Below are positions 42,463 to 51,065 of a DNA stretch of 64,000 bases, in pieces. A program made the translations under genes and the position numbers. The notes under the pieces are model-generated. The model did no database searches. It had not been told where the DNA came from and was given only the letters and a program-made list of their open reading frames with translations. Position 1 is the first letter of the stretch; each line of letters opens with the position of its first letter. Source of the stretch: Desulfomicrobium apsheronum (GTDB lineage: Bacteria; Desulfobacterota; Desulfovibrionia; Desulfovibrionales; Desulfomicrobiaceae); contig NZ_FORX01000002.1 in the NCBI RefSeq assembly GCF_900114115.1, positions 1 through 64,000 of the forward strand, given 5' to 3'.

Positions 42463-42878
42463 CACTCGGGCTTGGCGAAGTAGAGTTCGACGATGTTCGC
42501 GCCGTTGTGATGTCTGTATTCGTGGCGGGCGCTGACGGATTTCACCAGATGGACTCCAAGGCCGCCGATGGGCCGGTGCTCCGCGTCGAGGTCGAGGTCG
42601 GGCTCAGGGGCCTCGTCGAAGGGGTCGAAGGGCCGTCCCCAGTCCGTGACGCTGAAGAAGAGGTAGTCCCGGCCTTCCAGCTGCGCGGGACGGCATTCCA
42701 CCCGGGCCTCGCCTTGGCCGCCGCTGTAGGCGTAGGAGAAGACGTTGACCAGGAGCTCCTCGGCCGCAAGCCGCACCTGGGGCGCGATATCCCGGAAGTC
42801 TGGCGGGATGCGACTCTCCAGAAACTCGATTACTGCGTCGAGTTCCTCAATGCGGGCGGGCACGGTCAGGGTGGCCAT
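42462..42878 (-). CDS. RsbW-like serine kinase/anti-sigma ATPase
   Basis: A 138-aa GHKL ATPase of the RsbW/SpoIIAB type. The N-box is in LAAEELLVNVFSYAYS, the G1-type motif in FSVTDWGRPFDPFD, and the G2 Gly-rich loop in GGLGVHLVKSVS. Such proteins bind a sigma factor or another target and phosphorylate a STAS antagonist, which is encoded just upstream (42889). It is embedded at the end of the T3SS operon, so partner switching may control secretion or its genes. The phosphatase and target are not in the window. Confidence 0.85.
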   Translation of the reverse strand: MATLTVPARIEELDAVIEFLESRIPPDFRDIAPQVRLAAEELLVNVFSYAYSGGQGEARVECRPAQLEGRDYLFFSVTDWGRPFDPFDEAPEPDLDLDAEHRPIGGLGVHLVKSVSARHEYRHHNGANIVELYFAKPE

Positions 42879-42888
42879 GTTTCTCCTC

Positions 42889-43221
42889 TCAGAGCTTGGC
42901 CAGGGCCGCTTCCGCAGTGTCGTAGATTGGCATCATGGCCGTGAATCCCGATATTTTGAATACTTCACTGACCATGGGCTGGAGGTTGCAGAAGGCCACG
43001 GGGACCTTTTTTGCGCGGCTCCCCTTGAGCAGGGTCAGTATGCCGCGCAGGCCGGCGGAGCTCATGTATTCGATGCCGGCCAGGTCGATCAGGATCTTGA
43101 CCGCTCCGGCATCAAGGCTCTCCTGGCAGGCGTTGACGAAAATGTTCGTGGTCGTCGCGTCCATGCTGCCGCTTGGTTTGATGACAACGATGTCCTGTAT
43201 CTGCGAAACGTCGATTTGCAT
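42889..43221 (-). CDS. STAS-domain anti-sigma factor antagonist
   Basis: A 110-aa single STAS domain of the RsbV/SpoIIAA type. The phosphorylatable Ser lies in EYMSSAGLRGIL, at the usual site; ILIDLAGI precedes it. The start at 43221 is chosen because GGAG (within an earlier in-frame ATGGAG) lies seven bases before it; 43233 is the alternative. It sits between sctR and its cognate kinase gene in one operon. Confidence 0.88.
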   Translation of the reverse strand: MQIDVSQIQDIVVIKPSGSMDATTTNIFVNACQESLDAGAVKILIDLAGIEYMSSAGLRGILTLLKGSRAKKVPVAFCNLQPMVSEVFKISGFTAMMPIYDTAEAALAKL

Positions 43222-43233
43222 GTCTTTCTCCAT

Positions 43234-43887
43234 TTATTGTGCGTAGCTCAGGAGCAGGCCCTGACTGACCTTCACCCACCCGTCAAGGGTCACGAAGAGA
43301 AGGAGCTTGAAGGGCAGGGAGATGGTCATGGGGGACACCATCATCATGCCCATGGCCAGAAGGATGTTCGAAATGATGAGGTCTATGGCCACAAAAGGCA
43401 GGTAGAGCAGGAATCCTATCTGGAAAGCCTTGGTCAGCTCCGAAATGGTGAACGCTGGAACCAGGATGAACATGTTGTCGGGCGCGATGCGTTCGTGAAG
43501 ATTCTGGGGCCAAATGCGTTTGGCCGTGCTCATGAAGGTCCGAACCACCGATTCGTTGGCGTTGGCTGACAGGAATTTGCGCAGGGGCGGTGAGATGTGC
43601 TCGAGGATCTGACCGACTTCCGCAGGGGTCGGGTTTTCCTTGATGTCGGCGGTCTCAAGGAGCGCTGCCGTGTTCATGGCCATGGGCGCCATGATGAAGA
43701 TGCTGAGGATGATGGCCAGGCCGTTCATGACCATGGTCGGCGGGACCTGCTGCACGCCCAGGGCGTTGCGCACCAGGGAGGTGACCACCACGATCTTGAC
43801 GTAGGAGGTGACCATCATGAGCATGAACGGCGCCAGGCCAAGGGCCGCGATGCCAAAGATGAAAAAGAGTGGATTAACCCCGACCAT
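43234..43887 (-). CDS. sctR: Type III secretion export apparatus protein SctR
   Basis: A 217-aa FliP/YscR-family protein of the inner-membrane export gate. Family landmarks are FMLMMVTSYVKIVVVTSLVRNALG, VPPTMVMNGLAIILS, the helix-loop region LVPAFTISELTKAFQIGFLLYLPFVAIDLIISN (in parts) and MGMMMVSPMTISLPFKLLLFV. About four membrane helices are visible. The start at 43887 overlaps the end of sctQ by 14 bases. Unusually, sctS, sctT and sctU do not follow; a STAS/kinase pair does. Confidence 0.95.
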   Translation of the reverse strand: MVGVNPLFFIFGIAALGLAPFMLMMVTSYVKIVVVTSLVRNALGVQQVPPTMVMNGLAIILSIFIMAPMAMNTAALLETADIKENPTPAEVGQILEHISPPLRKFLSANANESVVRTFMSTAKRIWPQNLHERIAPDNMFILVPAFTISELTKAFQIGFLLYLPFVAIDLIISNILLAMGMMMVSPMTISLPFKLLLFVTLDGWVKVSQGLLLSYAQ

Positions 43888-44173
43888 CCTGTCCCCCCTT
43901 CCGGGCCAACGAATCGACCTGCACGCCGAGCACGCCGTTGATGTCCACCAGGCGTCCCGTGCCGACAACGGCCCCGTTGATGCGTAGCGATACCGGCGAG
44001 AGCGGGTCGCAGCCGAGGGTGAAGGTGTATCCCGGCACAAAGGCCGCGAGGTCCGCGACCGTCATGGTGCGGCGTTCAAGCTCGAAGCAGAGCTCGACGT
44101 CGATGCCGCCGACATCCAGTCCTGCCTGATCTTCGGCGGGAGAGGTGGTCGCGGACGGATCTGTGGTGGTCAT
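43874..44173 (-). CDS. Possible internal translation product SctQ-C
   Basis: Inside sctQ, CAGGAGAT lies six bases before an in-frame ATG (44173) that opens at a natural boundary: a flexible MTTTDPSATTSPAEDQ segment just before the C-terminal SpoA domain. It would give 99 aa. YscQ, SsaQ and SpaO homologues make such a short form, which assembles with full-length SctQ. Here it is predicted only from the ribosome site and position. Confidence 0.5.
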   Translation of the reverse strand: MTTTDPSATTSPAEDQAGLDVGGIDVELCFELERRTMTVADLAAFVPGYTFTLGCDPLSPVSLRINGAVVGTGRLVDINGVLGVQVDSLARKGGQDGRG

Positions 44174-45016
44174 GGGGATCTCCTGGGAATTCGACACGGC
44201 GTTCACCACCGTGGCTTGGGTGTCGTTGACGGTGCACAGCACCCCGGCAGCGCCGCCAGGGGACTTGGCCTGTCCGGTCGCGGGAGGGCACGGACGGAGC
44301 ATGATCCTGCCCTGTGCGCCTTGGTAGTCGGGCGGCAAGAGGATGTCGCCTTGCTCCAGCGTGGAAAGCTCATCGATGGAGATGCGCATGCTGCCCGCGT
44401 CCACGCACATCGCGATGGGCAGGTCGGGATGCTCTTCCGCGCCCTGGCCTGCGCCGCGAACCGGCAGTTCTGCAAGGCGATCGCACAGGAGCAGGGCGGA
44501 CTGTCGGTCCGGTATGGCGACGCGCAAGGGCACGGGTGCATCGTCATGCTCGGCGTCGGAAAATTCAAGAATCAGGTGCACGAATGCGGCCGGATCATCG
44601 TTCTTTGTCTCGTCGGGTTCGAGCGTGGCTTCGCCCAAGGTGACGGCGTTGCCCATGAGCTGTTGCAGGGGCTCAAGCAGGGAGCCAAGGATCAGGTCCA
44701 GCACAGCCAGACGCACGGCCTCGGGCAGGTCTGTCCAGAGCGGAACCTCGGCGATGGCGGGATGGCGGCGTATGAAATCCGTGTCGCCCAGTTCCACGCG
44801 CCAGGTGCTGCCTGCGCAGTGCAGGCGTAGCGAACCCATGACCGTGAAGGGAAAGGGGGCAGGCACGGCCCGCAGCGTGGCGGGGCGATGGCCGACGGCC
44901 ACGGCCCACGGCTGTTCGCGGGTTAGAAGCATGTTGTCCACGTGGGCCTGGAGCGGGTCCAGGCGTGGAGGAGCGTACACGGCGGACGTGTGTTCAGGCA
45001 TGGTTGGTCCTGTCAT
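43874..45016 (-). CDS. sctQ: T3SS cytoplasmic ring/sorting platform protein SctQ
   Basis: A 380-aa protein forming the cytoplasmic sorting platform. The N-terminal two-thirds is divergent. The last 80 residues form a SpoA (surface presentation of antigens) domain: GGIDVELCFELERRTMTVADLAAF, YTFTLGCDPLSPVSLRINGAVVGTGRLVDINGVLGVQV (landmarks). An internal ATG at 44173 with its own AGGAG site could yield the SpoA part alone, as known for other SctQ proteins. ATGA-type overlap with sctP upstream, 14-base overlap with sctR downstream. Confidence 0.85.
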   Translation of the reverse strand: MTGPTMPEHTSAVYAPPRLDPLQAHVDNMLLTREQPWAVAVGHRPATLRAVPAPFPFTVMGSLRLHCAGSTWRVELGDTDFIRRHPAIAEVPLWTDLPEAVRLAVLDLILGSLLEPLQQLMGNAVTLGEATLEPDETKNDDPAAFVHLILEFSDAEHDDAPVPLRVAIPDRQSALLLCDRLAELPVRGAGQGAEEHPDLPIAMCVDAGSMRISIDELSTLEQGDILLPPDYQGAQGRIMLRPCPPATGQAKSPGGAAGVLCTVNDTQATVVNAVSNSQEIPMTTTDPSATTSPAEDQAGLDVGGIDVELCFELERRTMTVADLAAFVPGYTFTLGCDPLSPVSLRINGAVVGTGRLVDINGVLGVQVDSLARKGGQDGRG

Positions 45017-45642
45017 CGGGGTTCATCGGTTTCGGGGACCCAGCCTCTTGAACGGCGATTGCTGTCGTTGTCTTCCGCGCCGCTTTCGGAGGTGATGTCG
45101 ATGCGCACCGGACTGTCCAGACTTTCCAGCCTGGCCTTGAGGTCGTTTTGCGCCGCGACGAGGGTCTGGAAGGACGAGGCGTTGTCCGTGATCAGAACGA
45201 CCTGCAGGGTGCCATCGGGGCCTTTGCTCATGCGGATTTCCGTTCCGGGCAATACGTCGGGTCCGAGGCGTAGCCGCACTTCCTGTCCACCGTCCGCAGT
45301 CTGGCCGACCAGGATGCGTTCCACCAGCTTCTCGGCCAGTTCGTTGGGCGGCATGGGCGCTTCAGGGCGGGCTACACCGGGCGTAATCGACGCCATGCGT
45401 CCGCTGAACAGGTCATTCAGGGGCAGGGAAGGCATCTGTCCGGGAGCATCGTCATCCGGGGCATTTCCAGGTGCTTTCGTGGGAGTGTCAGCGGATCGGT
45501 CTTCGCGATCCTTTCCTTTGGTCTCCATGGAATCTTGGAAACGCTGCACCGAGTCTTTGTCGGGTTGCTGCGGTCCGGGCTTTTCTTCCCCCGAGCCAGC
45601 CCTTTCGAGGCGTGTGGAGTCGACTTTCATGAAATCCGGCAT
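45013..45642 (-). CDS. sctP: T3SS needle-length/specificity-switch protein SctP
   Basis: A 209-aa protein, Pro/Asp-rich and disordered in the N-terminal half, with a C-terminal globular part (LVERILVGQTADGGQEVRLRL, GTEIRMSKGPDGTLQVVLIT) resembling the FliK/YscP-HrpP C-terminal domain that switches substrate specificity. It sits between sctO and sctQ, the standard place. It starts after AAAGGAC. Confidence 0.72.
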   Translation of the reverse strand: MPDFMKVDSTRLERAGSGEEKPGPQQPDKDSVQRFQDSMETKGKDREDRSADTPTKAPGNAPDDDAPGQMPSLPLNDLFSGRMASITPGVARPEAPMPPNELAEKLVERILVGQTADGGQEVRLRLGPDVLPGTEIRMSKGPDGTLQVVLITDNASSFQTLVAAQNDLKARLESLDSPVRIDITSESGAEDNDSNRRSRGWVPETDEPR

Positions 45643-45665
45643 ATTCTTGTCCTTTCTGATCAGGA

Positions 45666-46154
45666 TCAGGCGTCATCGCCCGTGCCGATGGGCAGGGGCC
45701 TGAATTCTTCGCTTTCCAGGTCTTCCTTCCGTTCGGCTTCCCGGCGGGTCATTTCATTCCATATGTTCTTGTGGGCCAGAATGCGGGCCGTGTCGCGACG
45801 GGCCTTGTTCAGGCCGTTCTTGGCGTCGGCCACTGTCTGGCGGGCCTTGACGAGGGCCTGCTCGGCCTTGGCCACATCCTCCTCGCGCAGGAGTTCTGCA
45901 TCACGCAGGCGACCGAGTCCGGCCTTGAAAGCCTCAAGGTCGTCGAGGCTCAAAAGTTGTCCCATTATGGTCTCGTAGCGCCTATCCTCTTCTTCTAAGC
46001 GCCAGATGCGATAGCGCTCAAGCTCTTTTTCGCATTCCTGCAGCGCGGCCTCGGCCTCGCGGACCATGCGCTCGGCCTGTCGCAGCAGGTTCTGAGCGGT
46101 TTCTTCCCGATACTGTCGCACCGAGAGCAGGGGAGCGAGGGGGTAGCGAGCCAT
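45666..46154 (-). CDS. sctO: T3SS stalk protein SctO
   Basis: A 162-aa all-helical coiled coil (YPLAPLLSVRQYREETAQNLL at the N-terminus, then EAEAALQECEKELERYRIW and AEQALVKARQTVADAKNGLNK), typical of the YscO/FliJ stalk that contacts the ATPase and the export gate. It follows the ATPase gene with a 2-base gap, as usual. Confidence 0.82.
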   Translation of the reverse strand: MARYPLAPLLSVRQYREETAQNLLRQAERMVREAEAALQECEKELERYRIWRLEEEDRRYETIMGQLLSLDDLEAFKAGLGRLRDAELLREEDVAKAEQALVKARQTVADAKNGLNKARRDTARILAHKNIWNEMTRREAERKEDLESEEFRPLPIGTGDDA

Positions 46155-46156
46155 GG

Positions 46157-47473
46157 TCAGGACACGACCTTGTGCATGGCCTGCAGGGTCTCCTCGAAAG
46201 TGCTTTTCTCGGACAGGCCCTGCTTGAGGAACGTATTAACGGCGTCGATTCGGCTCAAGGCGTCGTCGGCATCCCGGTCCGAACCCTTCTTGTATTCGCC
46301 TATCTGCACGAGCAGTTCGACTTCCGCGAACTTGGCCAGGATCTTGCGCAGCTTCTGGGCGGACTGCTTGTGTTCGCTGGAAATGATGGCGTTCATGACG
46401 CGGCTGACGCTGGCCTGCACGTCGATGGCCGGGTAATGGTTTGATGCGGCCAGCTTTCTGGACAGGACAATATGACCGTCAAGGATGGAGCGGGTCTCGT
46501 CGGCGATGGGTTCGGTCATGTCGTCGCCTTCCACCAGCACCGTGTACAGGGCCGTGATGGAGCCCTTGTCCGATGTGCCGGCACGTTCCATGAGTTTTGG
46601 CAGGGTCGAGAAGACCGAGGGCGGGAAGCCGCGCCTGGTGGGCGGTTCGCCTGCGGCCAGGCCGATTTCGCGCTGGGCGCGTCCGAAGCGGGTCACGGAA
46701 TCCATCAAGAGCAGCACGCTGCGGCTTTTGTCGCGGAAATATTCGGCGATGGCCGTGGCCGTGTACGCGGCCTTGAGACGCTCCATGGACGATCTGTCCG
46801 AAGTGGAGACCACCAGCACCGCCTTCTTGCGGCCTTCGGGCCCAAGGTCGTGTTCGATGAACTCGCGCACCTCGCGGCCGCGTTCGCCGATGAGAGCCAG
46901 CACGCAGACATCGGCGGAGCAGCCCTTGATGATGCTGGAGAGCAGGGTGCTCTTGCCGCCGCCCGCTGCGGCGAAGATGCCCATGCGCTGCCCTTCGCCG
47001 CAGGTCAGCATTCCGTCCAGGACCCGTAGTCCCAGGGATATGGGGCGGTCGATGATGCGCCGCGACATCGGATTGGGCGGGTCGGCGTACACGGGGTAGC
47101 GGGTGCGAGGTTTCAGCGGCGGCCCGCCGTCGATGGGATTGCCCAGGCCGTCAAGCACACGGCCCAGGAGATCTTCGCCTACGGGAACCGAGTGGATTTC
47201 GCCGGTGGGAATGACCTCCGTGGCTGGGGAGATGCCCTGCAGATCTCCCAGGGGGGTCAGCAGGGCCACCTGTTTGACGAAGCCCACCACCTCGGCCTTG
47301 AGGGTCCAGCTGTCCCACGGATTGCGCAGGATGCACAGCTCGCCCACCTTGACCCCGGGCACCACGGCCCGGATGATGGTGCCGACGACCTGCTCCACGC
47401 GGCCTCGAACCTCCACGGAACTGGTGTTCTGGACCGTCTCCTCCAGGAGAGCGCCGATATATTCAAATGCCAT
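46157..47473 (-). CDS. sctN: T3SS ATPase SctN
   Basis: A 438-aa hexameric ATPase that unfolds and feeds substrates. It has an N-terminal beta barrel ([21 protein letters not shown] in part), a Walker [12 protein letters not shown], Walker [21 protein letters not shown] (start of motif), the arginine-finger region and the T3SS-typical HIVLSRKLA and HYPAIDV. The length and motifs match FliI/YscN proteins rather than F1 subunits. Confidence 0.96.
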   Translation of the reverse strand: MAFEYIGALLEETVQNTSSVEVRGRVEQVVGTIIRAVVPGVKVGELCILRNPWDSWTLKAEVVGFVKQVALLTPLGDLQGISPATEVIPTGEIHSVPVGEDLLGRVLDGLGNPIDGGPPLKPRTRYPVYADPPNPMSRRIIDRPISLGLRVLDGMLTCGEGQRMGIFAAAGGGKSTLLSSIIKGCSADVCVLALIGERGREVREFIEHDLGPEGRKKAVLVVSTSDRSSMERLKAAYTATAIAEYFRDKSRSVLLLMDSVTRFGRAQREIGLAAGEPPTRRGFPPSVFSTLPKLMERAGTSDKGSITALYTVLVEGDDMTEPIADETRSILDGHIVLSRKLAASNHYPAIDVQASVSRVMNAIISSEHKQSAQKLRKILAKFAEVELLVQIGEYKKGSDRDADDALSRIDAVNTFLKQGLSEKSTFEETLQAMHKVVS

Positions 47474-47533
47474 TCCCGTTCTCCTTCCGTGCAGCCGGGG
47501 GGCCGTGCGGATTATGCCGGCCCGCTGCGCGGA

Positions 47534-48154
47534 TCAGGCGTTGATGCGGGCCTGCAGTGCATTCTCCAAGGCCCGCAACTGGGTTTCGAGGCTGGCGTCC
47601 ACCACGCCCAGTTCGCTTTCGAGGAGGCAGGCTCCGCGTTCGAGGCGCGCGTCGGGCACGATGTCCAGGAAACTGGTCCGCCCAGGGGCGGTCTGCAACA
47701 TGGCCGCCAGGGCCTTCTCCACGGCTGCGGCGTCGGCGGGGGCAACGCGCACGGTGACATGCTGCTGGTTGCGCACGCCCATCAGGGCCGTGCGCACGAT
47801 GCGCACGATGCGGTCCGCGTCGTCGAGTTCGCCGATGATCTTGCGAAGGGCTTGGCCGACGACGTCGACCAGGGTCGATTCGATGCCTTCGATGAACTCC
47901 ACCGAAGACATGATCGTTTCGAGCATTTTCTCGGAATGTTCGAGTTTGCCCTCGGTGCGGCCGTCTTCGTAGCCCTGTTGGCGTTGCTGCTCGTAGGCCT
48001 CTTCGGCCTCGCGCACGATGGCTTCCGCCCGTTCCCGCGCGGCGTCGAGGATCTGTTGGGACGAATGAAGGGTCGCGGCATCCGCGGCCTTGAGCACCCG
48101 CAGGCCGGCCGGAGGCAAGACCGTGTCCTTGGTTAGTCGAAACATGGAGCCCAT
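47534..48154 (-). CDS. sctL: T3SS ATPase regulator SctL
   Basis: A 206-aa protein: a long N-terminal helix (ILDAARERAEAIVREAEEAYEQQRQQGYEDGR in part) and a C-terminal region like the V/A-type ATPase peripheral stalk delta subunit. YscL/FliH proteins link the ATPase to the SctQ platform. The start at 48154 has GGAGG about ten bases before it and overlaps the end of sctK by 22 bases. Confidence 0.85.
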   Translation of the reverse strand: MGSMFRLTKDTVLPPAGLRVLKAADAATLHSSQQILDAARERAEAIVREAEEAYEQQRQQGYEDGRTEGKLEHSEKMLETIMSSVEFIEGIESTLVDVVGQALRKIIGELDDADRIVRIVRTALMGVRNQQHVTVRVAPADAAAVEKALAAMLQTAPGRTSFLDIVPDARLERGACLLESELGVVDASLETQLRALENALQARINA

Positions 48155-48840
48155 TGCGGCGCGACCTCCTTGAGCAGAATTTTCTTGAATCCAAACCATA
48201 CGGCTCGTCTGGCTTCGGCCGGGAGAGTCTGATCCAGGTCCGTGTCAATGTTGTCCGGGGCGCTGACGGCGGAGAACGCCGGGGCCAGTTCGGCGAACCG
48301 GGCGGCGCAGATGTCCAGCAGTTCCCGGGGCCAGACGGAGCTGCACAGGGTCAGGGCCTGGCGTCCGTGCAGACGGATGCGCGCGGCCAGACCGCCGTGT
48401 CTGTCGCCGAAGAGACCAGCCAGTGATCCTGCCTGGAATCTGCCGCGCTGCAAGGCGTAGGCGAACAGATCCGGGCCTATTTCTCCGCGCGCGGTCAGGA
48501 CTTCTTCGCGTGCGATGAGGCGGGACAGTTCGTCGGCATGCAGGGCCACGCCGAATTGGAGCACGGCCCGGGCCAGGAGTTCCGGTGGCAGAAGGGCCAG
48601 CCGACGCGATTCCTCCGCGAAGTCCCAGAAACGACCCGGTCCGTCGGAAGTGCCTTGGTCGGCGAGACGGCGCCGAGCGCGTCCGTTGGCCCACAGGGTC
48701 TCTGCGTCCAGGCCCTGGATCCGGAGCAGACCGGCGGGCACCTCGGTCGGCCGCAGGTCACCCTGCCCGTTGAATGCGAGCATGGAGCGAAAGAGCTCCG
48801 GCTTGTACCGGATGATGTGGACAAAAAAGTCTTTGTGCAT
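48133..48840 (-). CDS. sctK: T3SS sorting-platform protein SctK
   Basis: A 235-aa protein between sctJ and sctL, the place of YscK/SctK. It reads FFVHIIRYKPELF, LPPELLARAVLQFGVALHADEL and QALTLCSSVWPRELLDICAARFAEL, compatible with the YscK family. SctK joins the SctQ platform to the SctD inner ring. The sequence is poorly conserved in general, so position carries much of the call. Confidence 0.75.
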   Translation of the reverse strand: MHKDFFVHIIRYKPELFRSMLAFNGQGDLRPTEVPAGLLRIQGLDAETLWANGRARRRLADQGTSDGPGRFWDFAEESRRLALLPPELLARAVLQFGVALHADELSRLIAREEVLTARGEIGPDLFAYALQRGRFQAGSLAGLFGDRHGGLAARIRLHGRQALTLCSSVWPRELLDICAARFAELAPAFSAVSAPDNIDTDLDQTLPAEARRAVWFGFKKILLKEVAPQWAPCFD

Positions 48841-48927
48841 TCGTTGGCCTTGTCGTCACGGGTCACTTGCGAAGGAGCCCGCCGAGCTGGTGTCGGGAAC
48901 GCTGATCCGTTTGGATCGTGCGCCGGT

Positions 48928-49746
48928 TCACTCGGGCAGGGCGGCCTTGGAATCCTTCCGGCGCTGATTGCGACGGTAGAGCTCATACCCCGCCAAGAGG
49001 ATGCCACCGCTGACGCACAGGGCCGCGACCAGAAGGGCCAGGGCCTGGACAAACGGCGGACCGTCGGCGGGCTTGTACGGGATACCCATGAAGCGTTCCT
49101 GGCCGACCATGGGGACACTCACGGATTCGCGCGCCGGAACCAGCATGATCGAGACGCGTTCGGGGTCGAGATTCGGAACGGCCTTGGCCGTGACCTCGCG
49201 CACCCGGGCCACGAGGTTGGTCACAGGGGAATCCGGCAGGTGACGCATGAATACGGCCGCCGACGGCAGGTTCTGGTGCTCGCCGGCCTGGGCGACCCCG
49301 GCCGGGACTACGTGCACTCTGGCAGTGAGCACGCCGTCGATGCGCGAGAAGGTGTCCGCGAGTTCCTGGGAGATGGCGTAGGCCAGGCGTACCTGTTCCT
49401 CGGCCGGAGAGGAGATCATGCCTTGCCCGGAGAAGATCTGCCCCATGTCCGTGAAGCTGCCGCGCGGCAGGTTGTTTTCCTGGAGGATCTCCAGGGCCTG
49501 GACGAGCTGTTTCTCACCTACGGTGATGGAGAAGCCTTTCTTGCCCTCGGCCACCTTTTTGGCCTGAATGTCCCGCTTGAGCAGAACGGTCAGCATGGAG
49601 TTGGCTTGTTCCTCGCTCAGTTCCCGGTATACTTCGACCTGGCATCCCGCCAGGGCGAGGCAGAGCAATACCACGAGAATGGCCGGGATGAGCCGATCGG
49701 GCAGGGGGAAGCGACCCCGGGGAGTTGAAACGTTGGGTGTAGGCAC
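48928..49746 (-). CDS. sctJ: T3SS inner ring lipoprotein SctJ
   Basis: A 272-aa YscJ/PrgK-family lipoprotein. An N-terminal hydrophobic segment ends in the lipobox LALAGC (Cys about 35). Two ring-building domains follow (YRELSEEQANSMLTVLL and ARVHVVPAG ... VRVREVTAKAVPNLDPERVSIMLVP as landmarks) and a C-terminal membrane helix (ALALLVAALCVSGGILLAGYEL). It starts at GTG. Together with SctD it forms the inner-membrane ring. Confidence 0.94.
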   Translation of the reverse strand: MPTPNVSTPRGRFPLPDRLIPAILVVLLCLALAGCQVEVYRELSEEQANSMLTVLLKRDIQAKKVAEGKKGFSITVGEKQLVQALEILQENNLPRGSFTDMGQIFSGQGMISSPAEEQVRLAYAISQELADTFSRIDGVLTARVHVVPAGVAQAGEHQNLPSAAVFMRHLPDSPVTNLVARVREVTAKAVPNLDPERVSIMLVPARESVSVPMVGQERFMGIPYKPADGPPFVQALALLVAALCVSGGILLAGYELYRRNQRRKDSKAALPE

Positions 49747-49765
49747 CGTGCAATCCTTGTGTGTG

Positions 49766-50380
49766 TTATCCCTTTTGTCTGAGGAGGCTTTCGAACCCCT
49801 GGGCCATTTTTTGCGAGGCTTTCATGCCGCTTTCGGCATGCACCTTGAGCATCCCGGCGAGATACTGCATGCGGAACAGGTCCTCGGCGCGCAGTTGGCC
49901 CGACTCGATGCGCCCCAGGATATTCTCCAGCTCGCGCAGTCCGTCCGAGGCCTCGACCCTGGACGAAGCATCCGGCTGGGGGGCTGCATCCGTAGCCGCA
50001 GCCTCTCGTGGAGCGAATCCATTCGTTTCCGCCGTGCGCAAGCCCTCGGACTGGTCGGCGATTTTCTCCGGGGCTTCCGGAGCGTCCATGGCCTGGGTGC
50101 CGCTCGGCACGGCCTCCGTCCGGAGCTGGGTCTCTTCTGTCGGCTGCACGTCGATCTGGGGCTGCTCGTTTAATCCCGTAGCGTCGTCGGTTCCGGATGA
50201 TCCTTGAGAAACGGGCTCGGGGCCGCGCTCCATGGCTTCCTCGAAGGCGCGTACCAGTTCCGGGTCCGGTTGCCCGCTGGGACCGAAGTCCGAGCGCAGC
50301 TCCGCGCCGCTGGAGACTCCGGTTTTTTCCAGGGCGGCGAGCAGCCGACTCGCCAGGTTGGCGACGGACCCCAGTTCCAT
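49766..50380 (-). CDS. sctI: T3SS inner rod protein SctI
   Basis: A 204-aa protein whose last 45 residues (EDLFRMQYLAGMLKVHAESG then MAQGFESLLRQ) match the conserved C-terminal helix of YscI-type inner rod proteins. The front part is long and low in complexity (Glu/Pro/Ala-rich), longer than the usual 110-140 residues of SctI. It lies between sctJ and the SctG-like gene. Confidence 0.82.
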   Translation of the reverse strand: MELGSVANLASRLLAALEKTGVSSGAELRSDFGPSGQPDPELVRAFEEAMERGPEPVSQGSSGTDDATGLNEQPQIDVQPTEETQLRTEAVPSGTQAMDAPEAPEKIADQSEGLRTAETNGFAPREAAATDAAPQPDASSRVEASDGLRELENILGRIESGQLRAEDLFRMQYLAGMLKVHAESGMKASQKMAQGFESLLRQKG

Positions 50381-50389
50381 GGGTGCCTG

Positions 50390-50758
50390 CTACTGACGAG
50401 CGCGTTCGAGCAGGGTCGTCGCGAGTTCGGCTCTGGGACCGCCTTCGCGGGACAGGGGTTCCAGTACGTCCTCGGCGTCGTCACGCCGTCCGGCCAGGGT
50501 GAGGCAAAGGCCGAGCATGGCGCGGGCTTCCTGGTCGGCCGGGTCGGCAGCCAGAACTTTCTCCCGCAGGAGTTGCTCGCCCTCGGCGAACTCGTTGAGG
50601 ACGATGTGGCTCAAGGCCAGGCCGATACTGGCCGGGGCCATGGCCGGGTCCAGGGTCAAAAGGCCTTCGTAGATGGCCCGCGCCTCGACTACAAGGCCCT
50701 TGGAGCAGCCTGCGTTGGCGATGTCGAGGAGGCGTTGTCTGTGTTCCGTGGAAAGCAT
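50390..50758 (-). CDS. sctG: TPR chaperone of the needle protein, SctG-like
   Basis: A 122-aa protein of helix-turn-helix repeats in the TPR pattern (LVVEARAIYEGLLTLDPAMAP, EFAEGEQLLREKVLAADPADQEARAML). YscG/PscG proteins, with a small YscE-type partner, keep the needle subunit monomeric; both the needle gene and a YscE-like gene lie next to it here. A modest GGAG site (AGGGAGAA) precedes it. Confidence 0.75.
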   Translation of the reverse strand: MLSTEHRQRLLDIANAGCSKGLVVEARAIYEGLLTLDPAMAPASIGLALSHIVLNEFAEGEQLLREKVLAADPADQEARAMLGLCLTLAGRRDDAEDVLEPLSREGGPRAELATTLLERARQ

Positions 50759-50768
50759 GGGTTTCTCC

Positions 50769-51020
50769 CTAGCCCGCGCGCTGGGCGAGGCTTTTGAGCA
50801 TGTCGTTCATGCTCTTGGTAACGGTGGAGAGGGATTCGAGCATGGCGTTGTACTGGCCAAGTTCGAAATTGAGCATGGCCATCTGCTCGGGGCTGGCAGA
50901 CTCACTGTTCTGCAGCTCCTTCATTTTCTGCTCGATGTTCGCGCCGCGCTTGCTCACGGCTTCCATACTCTTGTCGAAGAGATTGCCCAGGTTCAGTCCG
51001 GGGGTTCCTGAAATAGCCAT
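50769..51020 (-). CDS. sctF: T3SS needle subunit SctF
   Basis: An 83-aa protein with the size and helical pattern of YscF/PrgI needle proteins: a short N-terminal segment, a helix (LFDKSMEAVSKRGANIEQKM), a Pro-containing turn (ASPEQ), and a C-terminal helix (MLNFELGQYNAMLESLSTVTKSMNDML). AAGGAAGG lies before the start. Flanked by the SctG-like and YscE-like chaperone genes. Confidence 0.88.
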   Translation of the reverse strand: MAISGTPGLNLGNLFDKSMEAVSKRGANIEQKMKELQNSESASPEQMAMLNFELGQYNAMLESLSTVTKSMNDMLKSLAQRAG

Positions 51021-51065
51021 ATGTACCTTCCTTGCCCGCCGGTGCGGCAGGCTGCGTTTTTCAGA

